Below, in pieces: positions 57,260 through 64,000 of a stretch of 64,000 nucleotides of DNA. The notes below the pieces were generated by a model. It searched no databases, was not told the DNA's origin, and was given only the letters and a program-made list of their open reading frames with translations. The number at the start of each line of letters is the position of its first letter. Within the stretch, counting starts at the first letter, position 1. Location: NCBI RefSeq assembly GCF_009852415.1, contig NZ_WOXS01000002.1:4628001-4692000 (forward strand), given 5' to 3'. The position numbers and the translations under genes are program-made. This DNA is from Streptomyces sp. Tu 3180. Lineage in GTDB: Bacteria > Actinomycetota > Actinomycetes > Streptomycetales > Streptomycetaceae.

Positions 57260-57313
57260 GGGCTCCGGCCCCGTCCCGGCGGCGCAGGTGCGGCCGGGGC
57301 GGGGCCGGAGCCC
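57260..57313. terminator. Hairpin terminator between hemB and a lipoprotein gene
   Basis: A 13-bp perfect stem (57260-57272 with 57301-57313) encloses a 28-nt GC-rich loop that can itself fold. It sits between convergent genes. Confidence 0.65.
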
Positions 57314-57331
57314 TCGGTGGCATCGGGGCCC

Positions 57332-58075
57332 TCAGTGGGAGAGGGCGAGGTCCACGTCGGTCTGCCAGTAGGTGACCGTCAGGGCGTCGTCGACGTGGAC
57401 GCCGCCGGAGGGCAGGCTCACGGTGGCGATCGAGCCGTCGTCGAACGGGACCGTGAGGGTGTTCACCGTGCGGCCGTTCCCGCCGCTGCCGTCGCCGGCC
57501 GACAGCAGCACGCCCGCGTAACCGGACGCGCCGGGCTCCAGGGTCGTCACCGCCTGCGGCTTGGTCTCCTCCGCGACCGGCGGCACGGACTGGGCCTCGC
57601 CGAACCGCGCCTGCGGGTAGGCGGGCAGGTGGCACGTCTTCGAGCCGGTGTTGGTGGCCGTCAGCAGCAGGTGGTTGATCGGGCGGGGCACCTCCGTGGC
57701 GGTGATCCTCACGTCGGACGCGGAGCACTTGCCGGGGATCCCCTTGTCCTGCGCGCCGGAGCCGGATCCCGTGCCGTTCCCCTTGCCGCCGCCGGTGCCG
57801 GTGGCGGTGCCCTTCCCGGTGCCGGTGCCCGAGGAGCCGGCCGAAGTGCCCTTGTCGCCCTGGGCGTCCGTGCCCTTTGAGTCGTTCGCGCCGGTGCCGC
57901 CGGCCGTGCCGGCGGAGTCCCCGGTGGACGGCTTCGCCCCGGCGGTGGCCGTCGTGGAGGAGGACGGGCTGCTGGCGCCGGTGTCCGACCCGCTCTCGCA
58001 GGCCGTCAGCGCCAGCGCGGCCAGCGCGACGGTGGACAGGGCGAACAGGCGGGTGCGGGCGGTGCGTGCGGACAT
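57332..58075 (-). CDS. DUF4232-type lipoprotein
   Basis: The 247-residue product has an Arg-containing n-region, a hydrophobic core and lipobox LTAC (Cys26), then a roughly 90-residue Ser/Thr/Gly/Lys linker with GTGTGKG-type repeats, and an exported beta domain with two cysteines (PGKCSASDVRITATEVPRP and GSKTCHLPAYPQARFG). The domain resembles DUF4232, common in actinobacterial cell-envelope lipoproteins of unknown role. Confidence 0.88.
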   Translation of the reverse strand: MSARTARTRLFALSTVALAALALTACESGSDTGASSPSSSTTATAGAKPSTGDSAGTAGGTGANDSKGTDAQGDKGTSAGSSGTGTGKGTATGTGGGKGNGTGSGSGAQDKGIPGKCSASDVRITATEVPRPINHLLLTATNTGSKTCHLPAYPQARFGEAQSVPPVAEETKPQAVTTLEPGASGYAGVLLSAGDGSGGNGRTVNTLTVPFDDGSIATVSLPSGGVHVDDALTVTYWQTDVDLALSH

Positions 58076-58286
58076 GGTGGAGCTCCTTCAGGAAGTGGCT
58101 GGAGTGTGACGGCCGCTCAACCGGTGCCGGGGAGCGGCTGCTTGGATGACCACAGCGTGTGACACGCCCCGTCCCGGTCGCCAGTAACGCCGGGACATGC
58201 GGGACAATGGGATGCCGAAAACGGCTCTGAGCTGGGGGAACGGTGTCCCGCTGGGACGCGGTACGGGGATGCGGGGAGTGGGAGAG

Positions 58287-59789
58287 ATGGTGGCGGGGGA
58301 CGATTTCGCGGGGCTGTTGAAGGAGCTGAAGGAGCGTTCGGGCCTCAGCTACGGGGTCCTGGGCAAGCGGTTGCACATGAGTGCGTCGACCCTTCACCGC
58401 TACGTCAGCGGAGAGGTCGTCCCGGTCGAGTTCGCACCGGTCGAACGCCTGGCCCGGGTGTGCCGGGCGACCCCTGAGGAGCTGCTGGAGCTCCACCGCC
58501 GCTGGATCCGCGCGGACGCCCTGCGGGGCGTGAAGGAAGGCAAGGAAGACAAGGCAGGCAAGGGGAGCGACGGGAGCGACGGGGCGAAGGGCAAGGCGCC
58601 TTCGGCGGCCGGGGGTACGTCCCCGGAGACGGAGCGTCCGGCGCCGGCGGCCGCGGACGGGGACCCGGAGGCCGTGCACGCGCCCCTCGGTGCCGAGGCC
58701 GGGCCCGCCGGACCCGCGGGCGAGTCTCCCGATGCCGGTGCCGCTCCCGCCGGACCCGCGGGCGAGTCCCCCGGTGCCGAGGCCGGTGCGGCCCCCGGTG
58801 CCGGGGAGTCCGCCGGGGAGCAGGTCGTCACCGTGGTCGGTGAGGCGCGCGACGGTGCGCCGGCGGGCGGGCGCCGTCCGGCGCGGCGGGCCGCGCTGTA
58901 CGCCGGGACGGCCGTCGCCCTCGTCACCGCCGTGGTGCTCGGGGTGACCCTGCTCCCGGACGGGGGCACCGGGCGGGACGGCCCCTCCGAGGCCGCCGGA
59001 GCCACCGCTCCCGACCCGGCGTCCGCGTCGCCGTCGCGGACCGCGCGGTCGGCCTCCCCGAGCAGGAGCGCGTCGGCCTCGCCGTCCGTCTCCGCCTCCG
59101 GGGCCGGCAAGAGCGGGACGACGCCGGGTCCCTCGGCCTCCCGGGGCGGGAAGGGCGGCGATCCCGCCGGCCGGGACACCGAGGGGCGGAAGACCGTGCC
59201 GGTCACCGTCCAGAACACGCCGTACTACTGGGACGTCCCCTGCGAGCACAGCTTCCTGATCGACCGGAGCCCGCAGAACGTGTCGAGGCCGCCCGCCCAG
59301 CAGGACGCGGTCGGCTGGGCCACCGCGCTCGGCGCCGTCTCCGCCGACCGGCAGACGGTCGCGCTCACCGTGCAGGGCACGGGTGAGGAGACCGTCGTCC
59401 TCCAGGCCCTGCACGTGCGCGTGGTGGGCAGGGCGGCACCGCTCGCCTGGAACGAGTACGCGATGGGCGTGGGCTGCGGGGGCGAGGTGGGCACCAAGGC
59501 GTTCGACGTGTCGCTCGACCTCGGCAACCCCCTGGCGACCCCGGTCAACGGGCAGCGGGACTTCCCCTACTCGGTGAGCGAGTCCGACCCGGAGGTCTTC
59601 TACGTCAGCGCGCACACCAGCGGGCACGACGTCCGCTGGTACCTGGAGCTCCAGTGGTCCAGCGGATCCCGGAAGGGCACGGTCCGCATCGACGACCAGG
59701 GCAAGCCGTTCCGCACCAGCGCCTCGGGCACGGACTACTACGGCTACCCGCTCGGCGGCAGCGCCTGGGAGCACTACGACGGCACCTGA
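58287..59789 (+). CDS. Membrane-anchored XRE-type HTH protein with exported C-terminal domain
   Basis: The 500-residue protein (ATG 58287 chosen; earlier in-frame starts at 58197 and 58269 exist) has an N-terminal helix-turn-helix (FAGLLKELKERSGLSYGVLG, then RLHMSASTLHRYVSGEVVP), a long Ala/Pro/Gly/Glu linker with a 42-bp DNA repeat (58704 and 58746), one transmembrane helix (about 204-224), a Ser/Ala-rich stalk and an exported domain with Cys residues (WDVPCEHSFLIDRSP, MGVGCGGEVG). Such proteins are frequent and uncharacterised in Streptomyces. Confidence 0.87.
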   Translation: MVAGDDFAGLLKELKERSGLSYGVLGKRLHMSASTLHRYVSGEVVPVEFAPVERLARVCRATPEELLELHRRWIRADALRGVKEGKEDKAGKGSDGSDGAKGKAPSAAGGTSPETERPAPAAADGDPEAVHAPLGAEAGPAGPAGESPDAGAAPAGPAGESPGAEAGAAPGAGESAGEQVVTVVGEARDGAPAGGRRPARRAALYAGTAVALVTAVVLGVTLLPDGGTGRDGPSEAAGATAPDPASASPSRTARSASPSRSASASPSVSASGAGKSGTTPGPSASRGGKGGDPAGRDTEGRKTVPVTVQNTPYYWDVPCEHSFLIDRSPQNVSRPPAQQDAVGWATALGAVSADRQTVALTVQGTGEETVVLQALHVRVVGRAAPLAWNEYAMGVGCGGEVGTKAFDVSLDLGNPLATPVNGQRDFPYSVSESDPEVFYVSAHTSGHDVRWYLELQWSSGSRKGTVRIDDQGKPFRTSASGTDYYGYPLGGSAWEHYDGT

Positions 59790-59895
59790 TCCGGCGCACC
59801 GGCCGGTGTCCGGATCGCGGAAAGTCGCATGTATGGAGCACGCAGTTTCCTAGGCTGCGGTGACGCGCCGTCACCGCTGCCGAAGGAGCCGCCCC

Positions 59896-61107
59896 ATGAC
59901 CGTCACCGAACCCGCCGTCCCCGCCGCCCCCACGCCGCCGCTCGCCGCGCGGGCGCGCGGCGTCGGCGGTTCGCCCGTGCGGGACATCCTGGCCGTCACC
60001 GCCCGCCCCGAGGTGATCAACTTCGCGGGCGGGCTGCCGGCACCGGAGCTGTTCGACGCCGACGGCATCGCGGCGGCGTACCGGGCGGTGCTCGCCGAGA
60101 CGCCCGCGCGGGCGCTGCAGTACTCCACGACCGAGGGCGAGCCGGCGCTGCGGGCCGCGCTCGCCGAACGCACCGGCGCGCGCGGACTGCCCACCGGCCC
60201 CGACGACCTGATCGTCACCACCGGCTCCCAGCAGGCGCTCTCCCTCCTCGCCACCGCGCTGCTCGAACCCGGCGACACGGTCCTGGTGGAGAACCCCTGC
60301 TACCTGGCGGCACTTCAGTCCTTCGGCCTGGCCGGGGCGCGGGTGGTGGCCGTGCCCGGCGACGAACACGGGCTCGACCCCGAGGCGTTGGACGAGCTGG
60401 TGGTCCGCGAGCGGCCCAAGCTGCTCTACACCGTGCCCACCTTCCAGAACCCGACCGGCCGCACCCTGCCCGCCGCGCGCCGTGCCGCCGTGGCCGGGGT
60501 CGCCGCCCGGCGCGGGCTGTGGATCGTCGAGGACGACCCCTACGGGGAACTGCGCTACGAGGGCGAACGCGTGCCGTGGATCGCCGCCCACCCGGGGGCG
60601 GAGGACCGCACGGTGCTGCTGGGCAGCTTCTCCAAGGTCATGGCGCCCGGACTGCGGCTGGGCTGGCTGCGCGCGCCCGCCGCGCTGCGCCGCGCCTGCG
60701 CCGTCGCCAAGCAGGCCGCCGACCTGCACACCCCGACCGTCAACCAGCTCGCCGCGGCCCGCTACCTCGCCGACCACGACCTCGACGCCCACGTCCGGCG
60801 CGTCGCGGGCGCGTACGGCGAACGGCGCGACGCCATGCTCGCCGGACTCGCCGCCGCCCTGCCGGACGGCTCGACCTGGAGCCGGCCCGAGGGCGGCATG
60901 TTCCTCTGGGTCCGCCTGCCGGAGCCGTACGACACCACGGCCCTGCTCCCGCAGGTGGTCCGCCGGAACGTGGCCTACGTCCCCGGCGCCCCCTTCCACG
61001 CCGCCGACCCGGACCGCGCCACGCTGCGGCTGTGCTTCGTGACGCAGACCCCGCAGGAGATCGCGGAGGGGCTGCGCAGGCTGGGGGCGGGGCTGCGGTC
61101 CGCGTAG
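59896..61107 (+). CDS. PLP-dependent aminotransferase (class I/II fold)
   Basis: A 403-residue fold-type I enzyme: INFAGGLPAPELFDADGIAA, LQYSTTEGEPALRAALAERT, VTTGSQQALSLLATALL, LYTVPTFQNPTGRTLP (Asn), ENPCYLAALQSF, and the PLP Lys in GSFSKVMAPGLRLGWLRAP. The closest pattern is the MocR-like / 2-aminoadipate aminotransferase group lacking the GntR domain. The ATG at 59896 follows AAGGAG. The amino donor cannot be assigned. Confidence 0.93.
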   Translation: MTVTEPAVPAAPTPPLAARARGVGGSPVRDILAVTARPEVINFAGGLPAPELFDADGIAAAYRAVLAETPARALQYSTTEGEPALRAALAERTGARGLPTGPDDLIVTTGSQQALSLLATALLEPGDTVLVENPCYLAALQSFGLAGARVVAVPGDEHGLDPEALDELVVRERPKLLYTVPTFQNPTGRTLPAARRAAVAGVAARRGLWIVEDDPYGELRYEGERVPWIAAHPGAEDRTVLLGSFSKVMAPGLRLGWLRAPAALRRACAVAKQAADLHTPTVNQLAAARYLADHDLDAHVRRVAGAYGERRDAMLAGLAAALPDGSTWSRPEGGMFLWVRLPEPYDTTALLPQVVRRNVAYVPGAPFHAADPDRATLRLCFVTQTPQEIAEGLRRLGAGLRSA

Positions 61108-61433
61108 CGCTCCGTCACGCCGGACGAACCGTCCGGTGGCCGGCGCCCGAATGCCGGCACCTGATCGAATCGTCAACCATTCAAAACAAAACGAAATGTA
61201 AGGCGCCGGACGTGTGGGAACGGTATTTCCCGCATTGCCGACGGCAGTTGACGGTGATTCGGGTCACCCCGGCTGGTTTCCATCGGTCCTCGCCACTAAA
61301 CTGCGCATGAAGAAACGAGCCGGGTGAAACACCGGTGCGGCGACTGACCACCGCCCGCCGGAAGTACGACCGGCTCGTCCTGCCGTGCCGTTTTCCGGGC
61401 CGGCAGGGGCAAGTAATCAGGGGGAGATCTCAC
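61108..61433. other. 326-bp intergenic region before a LuxR-type regulator
   Basis: It contains an AT-rich block (about 61163-61200), a GGGAA-N6-TTCCC inverted repeat at 61216-61231, TTGACG at 61248-61253 and TAAACT at 61296-61301, all plausible promoter or operator parts for the downstream regulator. No gene is evident. Confidence 0.4.
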
Positions 61434-61706
61434 TTGACCACGGTCGCAAAGACCCGGCCGTTCGATGTTTCCGTTGATGTGGCGACGCTGGCGCGTCTGA
61501 CCGACCGGGAGCGCGAGGTGCTGCGCCACCTGGCGAAAGGCGAGACGAATCGCGTGCTCGCCCGGCAGCTCGGAATCGCCGAACGAACCGTTCGCGCCCA
61601 TGTCACCAGCGTCGTGCGCAAACTGGGTGTGGGATCCAGGTTCGAGGCGAGCCTGGTGGCGTTCCAGAATTACGAATCCCTCGGCGAGAAGGCAATCGCC
61701 TCCTGA
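61434..61706 (+). CDS. Single-domain LuxR-type (GerE-like) DNA-binding regulator
   Basis: The TTG at 61434, after GGGGGAG, gives a 90-residue protein that is essentially only a LuxR helix-turn-helix: LARLTDREREVLRHLAKGET, then NRVLARQLGIAERTVRAHVT and SVVRKLGVGSRFEASLVAF. It lacks a receiver domain, like other stand-alone GerE-type proteins. It precedes the secreted peptide, DUF5819 and HTTM genes on the same strand and is their best candidate regulator. Its last codons are part of a long hairpin. Confidence 0.88.
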   Translation: MTTVAKTRPFDVSVDVATLARLTDREREVLRHLAKGETNRVLARQLGIAERTVRAHVTSVVRKLGVGSRFEASLVAFQNYESLGEKAIAS

Positions 61707-61739
61707 GGCATTGCCGCTGAAGGCATTGCCTCAGGAGGC
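61698..61739 (+). terminator. Long hairpin overlapping the LuxR-type gene stop
   Basis: Two 18-nt arms (61698-61715 and 61722-61739) pair with one mismatch around a GCTGAA loop; the stop codon lies in the 5' arm. It may terminate the regulator transcript, separating it from the peptide cassette. No T tract follows. Confidence 0.65.
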
Positions 61740-61871
61740 AATGGAAGGGCCCGCCCCACACTGGCAGGCTCGACGACGTCGTTCGCCGTGCGTGGAAACG
61801 GACCCGGAACACCCGACCGGGCGCACGGCTTTGCCCGTACCTGGATCACCATCCTGGGGGAGAGAAACCGT

Positions 61872-62225
61872 ATGAACATCAAGAAGATCGCCACCGCGGC
61901 CGGTGCCGCCACCGCCGGTGTCGCCCTCTTCGTCGCCACCCAGGGCAGCGCCCAGGCCGTGCCGGCCCGGCCGGCCGCGCCCGTGGCCGCCGCCCAGCCC
62001 TCGCAGGACAAGGCCCCGCAGGCCATCGGGTCCCTGGTGGGCAAGGCGGCCAAGTCCGTCGGCAAGGCCGCCACCAAGGCCGCCAACAAGGCCACGGCCG
62101 TCGGCAAGGGCATGGCCGTGGTGGCGAAGAGCAACGCCGACAACATGCTGTCGCACGGCAGCGTCTTCGCCCCTCCGGCGAACCTGCCGCAGGGAGTCAC
62201 GGCCGACACGGTCTTCGACCGCTGA
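61872..62225 (+). CDS. Small secreted Lys/Ala-rich peptide precursor
   Basis: The 117-residue product has a signal peptide (MNIKKIATAAGAATAGVALF to AQA at residue 29, cleavage before VPARP), a Pro/Ala-rich segment (30-50), then residues 51-86 with Lys at 58, 61, 65, 69, 73 and 79, a spacing of 3-4 that would form a cationic amphipathic helix. A conserved-looking end (FAPPANLPQGVTADTVFDR) follows. It has no Cys. I recognise no family; with DUF5819 and HTTM genes downstream it may be a peptide toxin precursor, which is inference. Confidence 0.8.
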   Translation: MNIKKIATAAGAATAGVALFVATQGSAQAVPARPAAPVAAAQPSQDKAPQAIGSLVGKAAKSVGKAATKAANKATAVGKGMAVVAKSNADNMLSHGSVFAPPANLPQGVTADTVFDR

Positions 62226-62232
62226 GCACCAC

Positions 62233-62874
62233 GTGACGCACCCGTACCGCACCACCAGGAGGGCGGCGCTCGTTGTCGGCGGCGCCCTCCTGGGCGCCCA
62301 CATGACCATGGCCGCGCTGTCCCAGGCGCCGCTCAGCCCGGCGAAACTCGTCTACGGCGACCGGGTGGCGGAATACCTCGACCCGTACTTCTCGCAGAAC
62401 TGGCAGCTCTTCGCCCCGACGCCCGTCTCCGACGACCGCGGCATCCTGGCGAGGGCCGCCTGCGCGGACGGATCGGTGACGCGGTACCACGACGTGTCGG
62501 CCCGTGGCGTGGAGAAGGCGCGGGCCTCCCGCTTCTTCCCGTCGCGGGAGGTCCGTATCGTCTCCGCGCACCTGCAGAACATCACCAGCAGCGAGGAACT
62601 GCTCAGGAGGATCCGCCAGCAGCAGACCAACGACAAGAAGCCCGTGCTGCCCCCGCTGCCCTACGAGAAGGCCACCGAGGCGGAGGCGGTGAAAGGGCTG
62701 TCCCGGTACGCCTACGACCAGATGCCCGCCGCGTGCGGCGGAGAAGCGGTGAAGGTCCAGGTCCGCATGTACGTGCACGAGTTGCCGCCGTGGTCGAAGC
62801 GTCGTGACCCCTCCGCCGAAGGAAAGGTCCTGGTGAAGGATTTCGCCTGGCAGAAGACCCGGGATCTGCGATGA
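62233..62874 (+). CDS. DUF5819-family protein (SdpA-like position)
   Basis: A GTG start 7 bp after the peptide gene gives 213 residues: a basic n-region, one hydrophobic helix (about 10-33, AALVVGGALLGAHMTMAALS), then an exported or periplasmic-side domain with FSQNWQLFAPTPVSDDRGIL, a phrase typical of DUF5819 proteins, and VKVQVRMYVHELPPW. It overlaps the HTTM gene by 4 bp. In Bacillus, SdpA with the HTTM-like SdpB matures the SdpC toxin; the link here is by layout and domain type. Confidence 0.85.
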   Translation: MTHPYRTTRRAALVVGGALLGAHMTMAALSQAPLSPAKLVYGDRVAEYLDPYFSQNWQLFAPTPVSDDRGILARAACADGSVTRYHDVSARGVEKARASRFFPSREVRIVSAHLQNITSSEELLRRIRQQQTNDKKPVLPPLPYEKATEAEAVKGLSRYAYDQMPAACGGEAVKVQVRMYVHELPPWSKRRDPSAEGKVLVKDFAWQKTRDLR

Positions 62875-63893
62875 GGAGGTCCCTGAGGAACGTCACCGCC
62901 CGGCTGGATTCCTGGTCCCTGGACCCCGTGGCCGTCACCGGCGTGTCGGGAACACGCGTGCTGCTCGGTTTCGTCGGGCTCATGTACTACGCGAGCCAGT
63001 ACCAGGAGCGGAACTACCTGTTCGGCCCCGACGGGGTGCTGCCGCACGAGGAGTTCGAGGCACAGCTGACCGGCTTCAGCCTGTACACGCTGTCGGCGTC
63101 GCCCGGGTACTTCCAGCTCGTCTACCACCTGGGGATGGCCGCCGCGCTGGCCGTGATGCTCGGCGTCGGCGGCCGGCCCGGACTGGCGCTCCACTGGGCG
63201 CTGCTGTGGTCCGTCTACCAGCGGCAGCCCGGCCTCCTGGACGGCGGGGACAACCTCGCGTACGTCGTCATCCCGTTCCTGCTCCTGACGCGCTGCTACG
63301 ACCGGTTCGCCCTGCCCACCGGCCTCGCGGACCGTCTCGCCCAGCGGGTTCCCGGGCGACTGCGCGCGGTGTCCGTGCCGTTCCACAACCTGGGCGTCCT
63401 CATGGTGGCGGCGCAGATCTGCCTGGTCTACGTCGTCTCCGGCCTCTACAAGGTCATGGGCGAGGAGTGGCAGGACGGCACCGCGCTCTTCTACATCATG
63501 CGCGTCGCGGAGTTCGAACTGCCCGGCTGGTCGGACCTGGTGTACGAGAACGACCTCCTGGTCGTGCTCGGCACCTACGGGACGGTCGCCTTCCTGGTCT
63601 ACTTCCCCCTGGGCGTGCTCGTCCCGGCACTGCGTCCCTGGGCGGCCGCCGCCTCCGTCTGCTTCCACCTGTCGATCGCGTTCTTCATGGGGCTGACCGG
63701 CTTCGCCCTGACGATGATCGCGTGCGATCTGGTCTTCCTGTCCGGCGCCCTCGACCGTGCCCTGTCGTGGGTCCGGGGCAGGCTTCCCGGGGCCCGGACG
63801 CCCGAGGCGGAGGCGGAAGCACCCCCGAAGGCGGAGCGACCGGGCGGGGAGAGCGGAACGAGGACGGCCGCACCCGAGGCCGAACCCGTCTGA
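62871..63893 (+). CDS. HTTM-domain polytopic membrane protein (SdpB-like)
   Basis: This 340-residue protein has about six to eight hydrophobic helices and the hallmark features of the HTTM / vitamin K-dependent carboxylase-like family: GTRVLLGFVGLMYYASQY, LLDGGDNLAYVVIPFLLLTR, ICLVYVVSGLYKVMGEEWQDG (the KxxGxxW-type segment), and VCFHLSIAFFMGLTGFALTM. The hydrophilic tail is Glu/Pro-rich. It is translationally coupled to the DUF5819 gene, making a two-component membrane unit. Confidence 0.9.
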   Translation: MRRSLRNVTARLDSWSLDPVAVTGVSGTRVLLGFVGLMYYASQYQERNYLFGPDGVLPHEEFEAQLTGFSLYTLSASPGYFQLVYHLGMAAALAVMLGVGGRPGLALHWALLWSVYQRQPGLLDGGDNLAYVVIPFLLLTRCYDRFALPTGLADRLAQRVPGRLRAVSVPFHNLGVLMVAAQICLVYVVSGLYKVMGEEWQDGTALFYIMRVAEFELPGWSDLVYENDLLVVLGTYGTVAFLVYFPLGVLVPALRPWAAAASVCFHLSIAFFMGLTGFALTMIACDLVFLSGALDRALSWVRGRLPGARTPEAEAEAPPKAERPGGESGTRTAAPEAEPV

Positions 63894-63922
63894 CCGACAT
63901 CCGACCGACATCCGACCGACAG
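63890..63922. repeat. Three 11-bp direct repeats at the HTTM gene stop
   Basis: The unit TGACCGACATC / CGACCGACATC / CGACCGACAGG occurs three times in tandem starting at the HTTM stop codon. It may separate the HTTM gene from the next gene. Confidence 0.6.
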
Positions 63923-63936
63923 GAGCGACGGACAAC

Positions 63937-64000
63937 GTGCCCACCCCGATCTGCCTGCTGGGCGGCGCCGGTATCGACGACCGGACCGCCCACGGCCATG
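63937..64000 (+). CDS. Start of an unidentified gene, cut by the window end
   Basis: A GTG preceded by AGGAG (63921-63925) opens a frame reading VPTPICLLGGAGIDDRTAHG to the window end. Only about 21 codons are visible, too few to assign a family. It follows the HTTM gene on the same strand by 43 bp and may belong to the same operon. Confidence 0.5.
   Translation, partial: MPTPICLLGGAGIDDRTAHGH

Overview
The window is high-GC chromosomal core DNA from a Streptomyces. Support comes from a Streptomyces-type 16S-23S-5S operon without spacer tRNAs, GTG/TTG starts, ATGA gene overlaps, and gene sets typical of the genus: sigE-cseABC, disA/radA, bldN/rsbN, rex-hemACD, a BldC-like small regulator and an attenuated auxiliary trpS. 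The gene order resembles the central part of the S. coelicolor chromosome, judged from memory and not by alignment. There are no insertion sequences, CRISPR arrays or phage genes.

Layout. 0-0.9 kb: the end of an AraC regulator and a glyoxalase-fold protein. 0.9-4.4 kb (minus): the cell-envelope stress operon sigE-cseA-cseB-cseC. 4.6-9.7 kb: mutY, a NarL-type two-component pair whose kinase carries an unusual exported C-terminal domain, a PAP2 phosphatase and a Gly-rich membrane protein. 9.7-12.4 kb (minus): radA and disA (DNA repair and c-di-AMP). 12.7-18.1 kb: a sigma-like/BACON membrane protein, a Cys-rich protein, a Ppx/GppA-type phosphatase, a TIM-barrel protein and a TetR regulator. 18.2-26.9 kb: ilvD, a PQQ-propeller Ser/Thr kinase, an SH3-type protein, a methyltransferase, an ABC-2 exporter with a palindrome over its start codon, and proC. 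26.9-28.9 kb (minus): a frameshifted cysteine hydrolase and trpS with a complete Trp leader-peptide attenuator. 28.9-34.75 kb: the rrn operon and its promoters.

34.8-41.8 kb: HAD hydrolase, an MFS transporter with a TTA codon, an AcuC-like deacetylase, a BldC-like regulator, the 32-aa ribosomal protein bS22, a nucleoside-diphosphate-sugar-type epimerase with a frameshifted 3' end, and an acyltransferase. 41.9-44.2 kb (minus): rsbN and bldN, the sporulation sigma factor and its anti-sigma; bldN is frameshifted here. 44.6-51.4 kb: HAD-IB protein, glutaredoxin-like protein, then rex-hemA-hemC-hemD behind a clear Rex operator. 51.4-56.1 kb: an accessory block (degenerate lipoprotein, NmrA-like and SnoaL-like genes divergent from a TetR regulator with twin operators, an MFS exporter with an attenuator-like leader, a hydrolase) lies between hemD and hemB. 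57.3-61.1 kb: DUF4232 lipoprotein, membrane-anchored HTH protein and aminotransferase.

61.4-63.9 kb: a LuxR-type mini-regulator, a small secreted Lys/Ala-rich peptide, a DUF5819 protein and an HTTM membrane protein. This layout recalls the SdpABC toxin-maturation logic and is the best candidate for a little-described system. Three frameshifts at G/C homopolymers (cysteine hydrolase, epimerase, bldN) raise the possibility of residual sequencing indels.
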